Positions 1 through 8,244 of a DNA stretch of 64,000 bases are shown here, in pieces. Location of the stretch: contig CACZHT010000004.1 in the NCBI GenBank assembly GCA_902781045.1, positions 40,448 through 104,447 of the forward strand. The letters run 5' to 3'. The notes under the pieces were generated by a model. That model made no database searches. It was not told where the DNA came from and was given only the letters and a program-made list of their open reading frames with translations. Source of the DNA: an uncultured Bacteroidales bacterium. GTDB lineage: Bacteria; Bacteroidota; Bacteroidia; Bacteroidales; Muribaculaceae. The position numbers and the translations under genes were made by a program. Within the stretch, counting starts at the first letter, position 1; every line of letters starts with the position of its first letter.

Positions 1-74
1 CAGCCTCCCTTCCCCCTTCCCAACAGGCCTCCCCAAAGAGGAGGGGAGGCTCGCTGGAAGCAATCACTGAACAG
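1..74. repeat. End fragment of the intergenic hairpin element family
   Basis: The C/G-rich stretch followed by a GGAAGCAATCACTGAACAG end matches the right end of the elements at 22087-22452 and 34665-34880 (consensus GGAANCAATCNCTGAACAG). Only this end is visible because the window starts here. A second partial match to the terminal sequence (TCGCTGAACTGTT) follows at 81-93. From there to about 236 I see no gene. Confidence 0.55.
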
Positions 75-236
75 ATTGATTCGCTGAACTGTTGTGGCGG
101 TTTTGCGTGGCGCTGGAGGCGTTTTTCTGGAAACTTTTGTTCGGCTTTTGAGCCAATTGGGGTAAAAACGCTTGCAAAAGCGGCGCACACAACAGGCTGT
201 CGCTGCCGTGCCGCACTATGGCATACATACAAGCAA

Positions 237-270
237 AATCGCCGTAGCTCTAGTGCGAGCCACGGCGATT
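237..270 (-). terminator. Hairpin terminator after mutB
   Basis: The arms AATCGCCGT-GCTC and GAGC-ACGGCGATT form a 14-bp stem with one mismatch and a 6-nt loop. On the minus strand the hairpin is followed by TTTTGC. It lies 20 nt past the mutB stop, where a rho-independent terminator for the mutA-mutB transcript would be. Confidence 0.7.
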
Positions 271-289
271 ATTGTAGGGTGGGGGATTA

Positions 290-2422
290 CTACTCGTCCA
301 GGAGGATGTTCATCACCTCGATGGCACTCTTCATGACGTTGGTGCCGGGGCCGAAGATGGCGGCGACACCTGCCTTGTAGAGGAAGTCGTAGTCCTGCAC
401 GGGAATCACGCCACCGGCGGTGACGATGATGTCCTCGCGGCCCAGCTTCTTGAGCTCGGCGATGACGGCAGGGATGAGCGTCTTGTGACCGGCGGCCAGC
501 GACGACACACCCAGCACGTTCACATCGTTCTCGACGGCCTCGCGCGCTGCCTCCTCGGGAGTCTGGAACAACGGGCCCATGTCGACATCAAAGCCGCAGT
601 CGGCATAGCCGGTAGCCACAACCTTAGCGCCACGGTCGTGGCCGTCCTGGCCCATCTTGGCAATCATGATGCGTGGCTGACGGCCGTTCTGTGCGGCAAA
701 CTTGGCGGTGAGGTCACGGGCTTTCTGCAGGTCGGGATCGGATTTGGTTTCTGCTGAATACACGCCTGAAATGGTTTTAACAACTGCTTTGTAACGGCCC
801 ACGACCTTCTCGCAGGCATCTGAAATCTCGCCCAGCGATGCACGGTCCTTGGCGGCCTCGACAGCCAGTGCCAGCAGGTTGCCCTCGCCGGTCTCCACAC
901 AGTGGGTGAGTGCTTCGAGGTCGGCCTTGACCTTGGCCTCGTCGCGGTTGGCACGCAGACGCTTCAGACCCTCGACCTGCTCCTTGCGCACCTCGGTGTT
1001 GTCGATTTCAAGGATGTCGATGGGATCTTCTTTCTCTAGGGCATACTTGTTGATGCCCACGATGGTCTGGCGACCGCTGTCGATGCGGGCCTGAGTGCGA
1101 GCAGCTGCCTCCTCGATGCGCATCTTGGGCACGCCGGTCTCGATAGCCTTGGCCATACCGCCCAGCTTCTCGATCTCCTCGATGTGTGCCCAAGCCTTCT
1201 GCGCCAGCTCATCGGTCAGTTTCTCAACATAGTAGCTGCCTGCCCAGGGGTCGATAGCCTTGGTGACATAGGTCTCCTGCTGGATATAAATCTGGGTGTT
1301 GCGGGCAATACGAGCCGAGAAATCGGTGGGCAGTGCGATGGCCTCGTCGAGGGCATTGGTGTGCAGCGACTGGGTGTGACCCAGTGCGGCGGCCATAGCC
1401 TCGATGCAGGTGCGGCCCACATTGTTGAACGGGTCTTGTGCGGTGAGCGACCAGCCCGATGTCTGGCTGTGAGTGCGCAGCGACATCGACTTGGGGTTCT
1501 TGGCACCGAAGCTCTTGACGATCTTGGCCCAGAGCAGGCGGCCTGCGCGCATCTTGGCGATCTCGGTGAAGAAGTTCATCGAGATGCCCCAGAAGAACGA
1601 CAGACGAGGTGCGAAGGCATCGACATCCAGACCGGCGTTGACACCCGTGCGGATGTAGTCCATACCGTCGGCCAGGGTGTAAGCCAACTCGATGTCGGCC
1701 GTTGCACCAGCCTCCTGCATGTGGTAGCCCGAGATCGAGATGGAGTTGAACTTGGGCATGTACTGCGAGGTGTACTCAAAGATGCTAGCGATGATCTGCA
1801 TCGAGAACTTGGGCGGATAGATATAGGTGTTGCGCACCATGAACTCCTTGAGGATGTCGTTCTGGATGGTACCGGCCATCTCCTCGAGCTTGGCACCCTG
1901 CTCCAGACCCGACACGATGTAGAACGCCATGATGGGCAGCACAGCGCCGTTCATGGTCATCGACACCGACATCTTGTTCAGGGGGATGCCATCAAACAGC
2001 ACCTTCATGTCCTCAACCGAGCAGATGCTCACACCAGCCTTGCCCACATCACCGACCACACGCTGGTTGTCGGCGTTGTAACCGCGGTGAGTCGGAAGGT
2101 CGAATGCCACCGACAGACCTTTCTGGCCCGAAGCCAGATTGCGGCGATAGAAAGCGTTAGACTCAGCAGCAGTCGAGAAGCCGGCATACTGACGGACAGT
2201 CCACGGACGGAACGGATACATCAGGCTGTAGGGGCCACCCAGGAAGGGAGGAATACCAGCCACGAAGTCGAGGTGCTCAAGACCCTCGAGGTCTTGCTTT
2301 GTATATACGGGCTTGATGTCGAGCAGCTCAGCATTCTTCCAAGGCTCGCCCATCACCAGAGGCTTATGCTCAACATTGAAAGCCTCATTTGCGATATCGA
2401 TATTCTTAAAATTTGGTCTCAT
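290..2422 (-). CDS. mutB: Methylmalonyl-CoA mutase, large catalytic subunit
   Basis: Adenosylcobalamin-dependent mutase that interconverts succinyl-CoA and (R)-methylmalonyl-CoA in the cytoplasm, on the succinate-to-propionate route. At 710 residues it has the normal length. Roughly residues 1-560 are the substrate-binding barrel. The cobalamin domain fills the C-terminus, with the DxHxxG signature (DGHDRG, axial His about residue 595) and the later SSLAAGH and AGGVIP segments. It starts 14 nt after the mutA stop, so the two are one transcription unit read leftward, followed by a hairpin. The long plus-strand open frames over this gene are codon-bias shadows. Confidence 0.96.
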   Translation of the reverse strand: MRPNFKNIDIANEAFNVEHKPLVMGEPWKNAELLDIKPVYTKQDLEGLEHLDFVAGIPPFLGGPYSLMYPFRPWTVRQYAGFSTAAESNAFYRRNLASGQKGLSVAFDLPTHRGYNADNQRVVGDVGKAGVSICSVEDMKVLFDGIPLNKMSVSMTMNGAVLPIMAFYIVSGLEQGAKLEEMAGTIQNDILKEFMVRNTYIYPPKFSMQIIASIFEYTSQYMPKFNSISISGYHMQEAGATADIELAYTLADGMDYIRTGVNAGLDVDAFAPRLSFFWGISMNFFTEIAKMRAGRLLWAKIVKSFGAKNPKSMSLRTHSQTSGWSLTAQDPFNNVGRTCIEAMAAALGHTQSLHTNALDEAIALPTDFSARIARNTQIYIQQETYVTKAIDPWAGSYYVEKLTDELAQKAWAHIEEIEKLGGMAKAIETGVPKMRIEEAAARTQARIDSGRQTIVGINKYALEKEDPIDILEIDNTEVRKEQVEGLKRLRANRDEAKVKADLEALTHCVETGEGNLLALAVEAAKDRASLGEISDACEKVVGRYKAVVKTISGVYSAETKSDPDLQKARDLTAKFAAQNGRQPRIMIAKMGQDGHDRGAKVVATGYADCGFDVDMGPLFQTPEEAAREAVENDVNVLGVSSLAAGHKTLIPAVIAELKKLGREDIIVTAGGVIPVQDYDFLYKAGVAAIFGPGTNVMKSAIEVMNILLDE

Positions 2423-2436
2423 TGTTCAGCTCCTCC

Positions 2437-4278
2437 TTATTTTAATAATTTAGCATTAAAGGCCTTGAGTGTACCCAGCACATTGGTGCGTACATTGATG
2501 AAGTGGGTGATGCCCAGAGCCTTAAATTCATCAGTCTCAGGACCGGCCAGCACCAGCTCGGCACGGCCGTCCAGCAGCTTGACTGCCTCGGGGATGAGGG
2601 CGGCATACTCGTCGTCGCTCGAGCAGAGCACCACGACGTTGGCTTTCTTCTCCATAGCGGCATTGATACCGTCCTCCACAGTCTTGAAACCGTTGTTGTC
2701 AATCAGCTCATAGCCAGCGCAAGCGAAGAAGTTGTCGCTGAACTGGGCGCGAGCCAGGCGCATGGCCAGGTTGCCGATGGTGAGCATGAACACCTTGGGC
2801 GTGTTTGCCGCGTGCTCGGTGGCCAGACGAATCTCCTCAAACTGGCTGGCCAGGCGCTTCATGTTCAGGCTTACCTCGCCCTCCTCGTGTTGGCAACCGC
2901 AGGCGCACTTGTGAGCGGCCTCGCAAGCATCGGCCTTGTCGGCGGCCTTCTCGGTGAAGTTGGGGAACTGGTTGGTGCCCAGCAATTGCTCTTTGCGTTT
3001 TGCAACCTTGTCAAAGCGTGCAGCGGCACTGGCATTGACTGCATTGATGATGTTGCAGTTGTCCAGCTCGGCCTTGAAACCACCCTTGTCCTCAACATCG
3101 AGGAAGAGCTTCCATGCCTCCTGAGCCAGCGATGCGGTGAGCATCTCCACATAGTAGCTGCCGCCAGCGGGGTCTGTGACCTTGTCGAGGTGGCTCTCTT
3201 CCTGCAGCATGATCTGCTGGTTGCGGGCAATGCGCTCGCTGAAGTCATCGCTAGGTTTGTAGCAAGCATCGAACGGAGTGACCACAATCGAGTCGACACC
3301 GGCCAGTGCGGCGCTCATGGCCTCGGTCTGGGTGCGCAGCAGGTTGACGTAGCTGTCATAAACCGTGTGGTTGAACAGCGTGGTCTCAGCATTGACCACC
3401 ATCTTGCAGGCGCAGTCGCACTCGGGGCCATATTGCTTGACAATCTGTGCCCACAGCTGACGGCCGGCGCGGAACTTGGCAATCTCCATGAAGTAGATGG
3501 TCGAGATGCCCATGTTGAACTTGATGCGGGTGGCCACCTCCTGTGCCGAGAAACCGGCATCGGTGAGTTGAGCCATCCACTCGTTGCCCCATGCCAGGGC
3601 ATAGCCGAGCTCCTGATAGATGTAGGCACCGGCGTTGTTGAGAATAATCGAGTCGACGCTGAGCACGCGCAGGCCCTTGACGGGTGCGGCAGCCTTGAGC
3701 AGGTCGCCGGCCATGGCCACGATGTCGCCCGGGAAGGCGGTGCCGTGCTTGAAGTTGCGCTTGAACGGGTTGAACGTCACCGAGCCGCGGAAGGTCTCCT
3801 GGGCACCGGCGGCCTCAATCAGCGCCACCAGCTTCTGGGTCAATGCCAGGGCGCACTTGGGGCAGTTCATCAGGTTGACCTCTACCTTGTTCAGGTCGAT
3901 GCCAGCCAGCAGCACCTCGAGGTTGGTGTCGGCGTTGGCCTTGAGACCGAGCGAGGTAACACCCTTGCCCAGCACTTCACGGGCCTTGGCATTGGCCTGG
4001 GCCTCGTCCTCGATGTTGATGTTCTGACGCACGGCCCAAAGGTTGTTGGTGCGTGTGCCACGAACAAATGGATACTCACCGGGCAGCGACTCGGTGGCCT
4101 TGAGGTCCTTGATGTCAACCCCGCGGTAGAGAGGCTGCACATTGAACCCTTCGTTTGTTCGCCATACCATCTTCTTGTCAAAGTCGGCCCCCTTGAGGTC
4201 AACCTCGGCCTTGGCGCGCCACTCCTCGGGAGTTACCGGCGCAAACATGTCGAACAGTCGTTTTCTGTTTTCTGCCAT
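2437..4278 (-). CDS. mutA: Methylmalonyl-CoA mutase, small subunit, with Cys-rich linker
   Basis: Non-catalytic partner of MutB. I place the start at the ATG giving MAENRKRLFDMF (613 residues); the open frame runs 34 codons further up, but that stretch has no signal and lies over the promoter. The N-terminal barrel-like region and a degenerate C-terminal cobalamin-like domain (no DxHxxG, as usual for this subunit) are both present. Unusual are the cysteines: CPKC early, CDCAC in the middle, and a linker (about nt 2885-2940) carrying C-x5-C-x-C-x-C-x-H. The linker has the spacing of a metal site, but no role is known to me. Confidence 0.93.
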   Translation of the reverse strand: MAENRKRLFDMFAPVTPEEWRAKAEVDLKGADFDKKMVWRTNEGFNVQPLYRGVDIKDLKATESLPGEYPFVRGTRTNNLWAVRQNINIEDEAQANAKAREVLGKGVTSLGLKANADTNLEVLLAGIDLNKVEVNLMNCPKCALALTQKLVALIEAAGAQETFRGSVTFNPFKRNFKHGTAFPGDIVAMAGDLLKAAAPVKGLRVLSVDSIILNNAGAYIYQELGYALAWGNEWMAQLTDAGFSAQEVATRIKFNMGISTIYFMEIAKFRAGRQLWAQIVKQYGPECDCACKMVVNAETTLFNHTVYDSYVNLLRTQTEAMSAALAGVDSIVVTPFDACYKPSDDFSERIARNQQIMLQEESHLDKVTDPAGGSYYVEMLTASLAQEAWKLFLDVEDKGGFKAELDNCNIINAVNASAAARFDKVAKRKEQLLGTNQFPNFTEKAADKADACEAAHKCACGCQHEEGEVSLNMKRLASQFEEIRLATEHAANTPKVFMLTIGNLAMRLARAQFSDNFFACAGYELIDNNGFKTVEDGINAAMEKKANVVVLCSSDDEYAALIPEAVKLLDGRAELVLAGPETDEFKALGITHFINVRTNVLGTLKAFNAKLLK

Positions 4279-4362
4279 AATGTTGTTTAAAGAATTATAT
4301 AGTAACTTTTGATTTGGTCTGTGTTGACATCCACACTGGTGCGGACTGAACAGATTATTCCG

Positions 4363-4370
4363 CAAAATTA
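4363..4370 (-). promoter_or_regulatory. -7 box for mutA-mutB
   Basis: On the minus strand this reads TAATTTTG, matching the Bacteroidota -7 consensus TAnnTTTG. No clear -33 TTTG lies 19-20 nt upstream. Transcription from here would give a leader of about 80 nt before mutA. The rest of the 306-bp divergent gap is AT-rich with no gene. Confidence 0.5.
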
Positions 4371-4493
4371 CAACAAACAATTGAATTGCGCCGTTCTTGC
4401 CCCCAAAAAACAGCCACTAATCCCACTTTTTTTACCCATTTTAACCCTTTGCGTCAATTTGCGCAAAATAAAAGTGAAATAAAACTTAAATTA

Positions 4494-4525
4494 TTTGTGT
4501 GGTTGGGGATTTCTTTGTAATTTCG
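4494..4525 (+). promoter_or_regulatory. Promoter for the iorA operon
   Basis: A -33 TTTG (4494-4497) and a near-consensus -7 TAATTTCG (4518-4525, one mismatch to TAnnTTTG) are separated by exactly 20 nt. The predicted leader to iorA is about 54 nt. Confidence 0.6.
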
Positions 4526-4584
4526 TTGCGCTTAAACAAAAGTGTCCGTTAAAATAGGATAATTAGAAACATAAACCAAATACA

Positions 4585-6192
4585 ATGAAAAAAAATCTTC
4601 TGCTGGGAGATGAGGCTCTGGCTCTGGGTGCGCTGCACGCCGGGCTGTCGGGCGTGTATGCCTATCCGGGAACCCCGTCGACCGAAATCACTGAGTTTAT
4701 CCAAACCAACGCGCTGGCACGCGAACGCGGCGTGCACAGCGACTGGAGTGCCAACGAGAAGACCGCGATGGAGACCGCGCTGGGCGCGTCCTATAGCGGC
4801 AAGCGTGCGCTGGTGTGTATGAAACACGTGGGCATGAATGTCTGCGCCGACGCCTTTGTCAACTCGGCCATGACCGGCGCCAACGGTGGCCTGGTGGTCA
4901 CGGCATGCGATGACCCCTCGATGCACTCGTCGCAGAACGAGCAGGACTCGCGCTTCTATGCCGAGTTTGCCATGATGCCATGCTTCGAGCCGGCCTCGCA
5001 GCAAGAGACCTACACCATGATTCAAGCTGCCTACGACTTCAGTGAGAAGCATCGCATCCCGGTGCTGATGCGCCTGACCACACGCATGGCTCACAGCCGC
5101 GCCGTGGTCGAGGTGGGCGAGCCGCGCGAACAGAACGAGATTCACTTCCCCGAGAATCCCCGCCAGTGGGTGCTGCTGCCGGCCAATGCCCGTGTGCGCA
5201 ACGAGCAGCTCATCAAGGACTATGCCACCTTCGAGCAGGAGTCGGAGACAATGGGCTTCAACCGATACATCGACGGCAAGGACCACTCGGTGGGTGTCAT
5301 CGCCTGTGGCATCGCCTATAACTACCTGATGGAGCAGTATCCAGACGGATGCCCGTTCCCCGTGCTCAAGGTGCAGCAATACCCGCTGCCCACGGCGATG
5401 ATTCGTCGCATGGCCAGCGAGTGCCAGCGCATCATCGTCATGGAGGAGGGGCAGCCACTGGTCGAGAAGCGACTGGTGGGACTGCTGCCCACACCGGTAC
5501 AGGTCAGTGGCCGCCTGGACGGCACGCTGCCGCGCACCGGCGAGCTCACGCCCGACTGCGTGCGTGCCGCCATGGGGCTGCCACAGCTGCCCACCAAGGC
5601 CGCCTCGCAGGTCACCGTGCCGCGTCCGCCGGCACTGTGCCAGGGGTGTGGTCACCGCGACTTCTACACCGCTTTGAATAATGTCATCCACACCTATCCC
5701 ACAGCACGCGTGTTCAGCGACATCGGTTGCTACACCCTGGGCTGGCTGGCTCCGTTCCACGCCTTCCACACCTGTGTTGAGATGGGTTCGTCGTTCACCA
5801 TGGCACTGGGCGCAGCCATCTCGGGGGTACATCCGTCAGTGGCAGTGATTGGCGACTCGACCTTCACCCACAGTGGCATGACCGGCTTGCTTGATGCCGT
5901 CAATGCCAAGGCCCAGGTGACGCTGTGCATCAGCGACAACCTGACCACGGGCATGACTGGCGGTCAGGACAGTGCCGGCACAGGCCGACTGGAGAGCATC
6001 TGCAAGGGTATCGGTGTCGAGCCCGAGCATGTGCGTGTCATCGTGCCCCTGCCCAAGAACTACGAGGAGATGGAGCGCGTCATCCGCGAGGAGATTGAGT
6101 ACAAGGGCGTGTCGGTGATCATCGCCCGCCGCGAGTGCATACAGACGCTCAAGCGCCATGCAGCCGCTGCGGCAAAGAAAGGAGTTAAGTAG
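4585..6192 (+). CDS. iorA: Indolepyruvate:ferredoxin oxidoreductase, alpha subunit
   Basis: Catalytic, thiamine diphosphate-binding subunit that oxidatively decarboxylates aryl pyruvates to aryl-acetyl-CoA, passing electrons to ferredoxin. The N-terminal pyrimidine-binding/transketolase-like domain starts directly with LLGDEALALGAL and has a YPGTPSTEITEF segment. A CQGCGHRD motif lies near residue 352. The TPP-binding stretch runs from GDSTFTHSG (about residue 422) to an NLTTGMTGGQ segment. At 535 residues it ends soon after and lacks the C-terminal 2x[4Fe-4S] ferredoxin domain of archaeal IorA, so an external electron carrier is needed. First gene of a four-gene unit. Confidence 0.92.
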   Translation: MKKNLLLGDEALALGALHAGLSGVYAYPGTPSTEITEFIQTNALARERGVHSDWSANEKTAMETALGASYSGKRALVCMKHVGMNVCADAFVNSAMTGANGGLVVTACDDPSMHSSQNEQDSRFYAEFAMMPCFEPASQQETYTMIQAAYDFSEKHRIPVLMRLTTRMAHSRAVVEVGEPREQNEIHFPENPRQWVLLPANARVRNEQLIKDYATFEQESETMGFNRYIDGKDHSVGVIACGIAYNYLMEQYPDGCPFPVLKVQQYPLPTAMIRRMASECQRIIVMEEGQPLVEKRLVGLLPTPVQVSGRLDGTLPRTGELTPDCVRAAMGLPQLPTKAASQVTVPRPPALCQGCGHRDFYTALNNVIHTYPTARVFSDIGCYTLGWLAPFHAFHTCVEMGSSFTMALGAAISGVHPSVAVIGDSTFTHSGMTGLLDAVNAKAQVTLCISDNLTTGMTGGQDSAGTGRLESICKGIGVEPEHVRVIVPLPKNYEEMERVIREEIEYKGVSVIIARRECIQTLKRHAAAAAKKGVK

Positions 6193-6215
6193 TCAAGGAG
6201 TTAAAGAAGTCAAGA
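6182..6215 (+). repeat. 8-bp-period leader repeat before iorB
   Basis: The units AGGAGTTA and AGTAGTCA alternate with slight changes from the last iorA codons up to the iorB start. The reverse complement (ACTCC, ACTACTTA words) resembles the array before the third PAP2 gene at 58168-58207. Confidence 0.45.
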
Positions 6216-6223
6216 ATAACGTC

Positions 6224-6802
6224 ATGAAACAAGATATCATTCTGTGCGGTGTGGGTGGACAAGGCATCCTCTCCATCGCCACCATCATCGGTTGGGCCGC
6301 CCTGGACCAGAACCTGCAACTCAAGCAGGCCGAGGTGCACGGCATGAGCCAGCGCGGCGGTGACGTGCAGTCAAACCTGCGTGTGAGCGACACCACTATC
6401 AACAGCGACCTTATACCCAAAGGCGCGTGCGACCTCATCATCTCGCTCGAGCCCATGGAGGCATTGCGCTATGTGCCTTATCTGGCTCCGGGCGGCTGGA
6501 TCATCACCAACACCCAGCCCTTTGTCAACATCCCCAACTATCCCGAGATGGATGCAGTCAATGCCGACCTCGACCGCGTGGGCAACGTCATCCGCCTCGA
6601 CGTCGATGCGCTGGCCAAAGAGGTCAACTCGCCGCGCAGCGCCAACATGGTGCTGCTTGGTGCTGCCGCATCTGTGCTGCAAATGCTCACCCCCGAGTTG
6701 CTCGAGGACGGCATCAAGCACGTGTTTGCACGCAAGGGCGAGGCGATTGTTGACACCAACATCGCCGCTTTCCGTGCAGGTCTGGCCGCAGCTCGCAAGT
6801 AG
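6224..6802 (+). CDS. iorB: Indolepyruvate:ferredoxin oxidoreductase, beta subunit
   Basis: Gamma-domain subunit (pyruvate/ketoisovalerate oxidoreductase family) that pairs with IorA. The start is the ATG giving MKQDIILCGVGGQGILS; the glycine-rich CGVGGQG motif must sit at the N-terminus, so the open frame's upstream extension over the iorA end is rejected. The HGMSQRGGDVQSNLR and SLEPMEALRY segments are family hallmarks. It begins 31 nt after iorA, and the space between is an imperfect 8-bp-period repeat (AGGAGTTA, AGTAGTCA, AGGAGTTA). Confidence 0.92.
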   Translation: MKQDIILCGVGGQGILSIATIIGWAALDQNLQLKQAEVHGMSQRGGDVQSNLRVSDTTINSDLIPKGACDLIISLEPMEALRYVPYLAPGGWIITNTQPFVNIPNYPEMDAVNADLDRVGNVIRLDVDALAKEVNSPRSANMVLLGAAASVLQMLTPELLEDGIKHVFARKGEAIVDTNIAAFRAGLAAARK

Positions 6803-6823
6803 TTTATTCCTTCAAATCTCAGA

Positions 6824-6854
6824 GTTCCCGGAGCCTTCAGAGTTCTCCGGGAAC
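6824..6854 (+). promoter_or_regulatory. Hairpin between iorB and the aminotransferase gene
   Basis: A perfect 10-bp inverted repeat, GTTCCCGGAG and CTCCGGGAAC with an 11-nt loop, lies in the 83-nt gap inside the operon. It has no T-run, so a processing site, partial attenuator or repeat-family member fits better than a full terminator. It shares GAGTTCC words with the hairpin at 19607-19656. Confidence 0.5.
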
Positions 6855-6885
6855 TCCGAGAGATACCACAATTAACCATACAGAC

Positions 6886-8196
6886 ATGAACCTACCAGTT
6901 AAACAACAAGTTTTAAGTGACATCCTGCGTGAGATGGACATCGCCGATATCTCGCGCACCACCATACGCCAGGGTGTGGCTGTCGCCAATGCCCTGGAAC
7001 GAGTCTCGGGCGAGAAGTTTGTGCACCTTGAGATTGGTGTGCCGGGGCTGCCCGCATGCCAGATTGGCATTGATGCACAGAAGGCTGCCCTCGACCGTGG
7101 TGTGGCGGCCATCTATCCCGCCATCGGCGGCATTCCCGAGCTCAAGCAGAACGCGTCACGCTTCATCAAGGCGTTTGTCGACCAGGACATCCCCGGCGAG
7201 TGCATCGTGCCCACAGTGGGGTCAATGCAGGGCTGCAACAACCTCATCATTGAGTGCTCGCAGATGCAGCCCGGCAAGGACACCATTCTCTATGTCAACC
7301 CGGGCTTTGCCCCACACATGCTGCAGGCCAAAATTGCCGGGGCGCGGATTGAGGCTTTTGACATCTACAACTACCGTGCCGACAAGCTGCGCGACAAGCT
7401 CGAGAGCTATATGAGCAAGGGCAACATCGCTGCCATGGTTTACAGCAATCCCAACAATCCCGCCTGGGTGTGCCTGACTGATGATGAGCTCAAGACCATC
7501 GGCGAGCTGGCCACAAAATATGACGTGGTGGTGCTCGAGGACATGGCCTACATGTGCATGGACTTCCGCAGCGACAAGTCGCACCCCTACCAGGCACCGT
7601 TCCAGCCCACTGTGGCTCGCTATACCGACAACTTTGTGATGATGATGTCGGGGTCAAAGATTTTCAGCTATGCCGGCGAGCGCATCGCCCTGGTGGCCTT
7701 CTCGCCCAAGCTCTATCACCGCGACTATCCGCACTTGCGTGAGCGCTATGGCATGGGGCGCATGGGCGATAACTTCGTGCTGACCTACCTCTATGCCGCC
7801 TCGTCGGGCACGTCACACTCGGCACAGTGCGCCCTGGCAGCCATGCTGGGAGCCGCAGCCGACGGCTATGACTTTGTCCACGACCTGCACGAGTATGAGA
7901 AGCGCGCACATCAGTCCAAGGAAATCTTCCTGCGCCATGGGTTTGACATTGTCTACGACAAGGACTTGGACCAGGCGGTGGCCGACGGATTCTTCTACAC
8001 TGTGGGCTACCATGGCATGGACTGCGAGCGTCTGCTCTCGTTGTTGATGCGCTGCGGCATTGCCGCCATCACGCTCAACACCACGGGCAGTGAGCAGCCG
8101 GGCGCGCGCATCAGCGTGTCGGCACTCAAGACGCAGGAACTGATGCAGCAGCTCGACGAGCGCCTGGCCATGTTTGAGCAGCTCGCCGCCGAGTAA
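6886..8196 (+). CDS. Class I/II PLP-dependent aminotransferase, probably aromatic
   Basis: Fold-type I aminotransferase of 436 residues. The PLP lysine is in MMSGSKIFSYAGERIAL (about residue 256), with the cofactor-binding SNPNNPAWVCLTD and VVLEDMAYMCMD segments before it. Substrate cannot be read from sequence. The position after iorAB suggests it makes the aryl pyruvates (from Trp, Phe or Tyr) that IorAB oxidises; this is inference from context. The start codon is preceded by an AT-rich ACAATTAACCATACAGAC leader. Confidence 0.82.
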   Translation: MNLPVKQQVLSDILREMDIADISRTTIRQGVAVANALERVSGEKFVHLEIGVPGLPACQIGIDAQKAALDRGVAAIYPAIGGIPELKQNASRFIKAFVDQDIPGECIVPTVGSMQGCNNLIIECSQMQPGKDTILYVNPGFAPHMLQAKIAGARIEAFDIYNYRADKLRDKLESYMSKGNIAAMVYSNPNNPAWVCLTDDELKTIGELATKYDVVVLEDMAYMCMDFRSDKSHPYQAPFQPTVARYTDNFVMMMSGSKIFSYAGERIALVAFSPKLYHRDYPHLRERYGMGRMGDNFVLTYLYAASSGTSHSAQCALAAMLGAAADGYDFVHDLHEYEKRAHQSKEIFLRHGFDIVYDKDLDQAVADGFFYTVGYHGMDCERLLSLLMRCGIAAITLNTTGSEQPGARISVSALKTQELMQQLDERLAMFEQLAAE

Positions 8197-8205
8197 ACAG
8201 CGAAT

Positions 8206-8240
8206 AATCACTAATCACTCATCACTAATCACTCATCACT
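8206..8240 (+). repeat. Five-unit 7-bp array directly before the CoA-transferase start
   Basis: Five consecutive heptamers, AATCACT, AATCACT, CATCACT, AATCACT, CATCACT, end 4 nt before the ATG at 8245. The array occupies nearly the whole 48-nt gap after the aminotransferase and therefore also the ribosome-binding region. Confidence 0.85.
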
Positions 8241-8244
8241 GAAT

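Noticed and set aside
1184..2713. 509-codon plus-strand open frame over mutB and mutA
   Set aside because: It lies antisense to two certain genes, has no recognisable domain, and arises from the GC-rich third positions of the real frame.
2503..4290. 595-codon plus-strand open frame over mutA
   Set aside because: Antisense shadow of mutA with low-complexity His/Leu/Val composition and no family signature.
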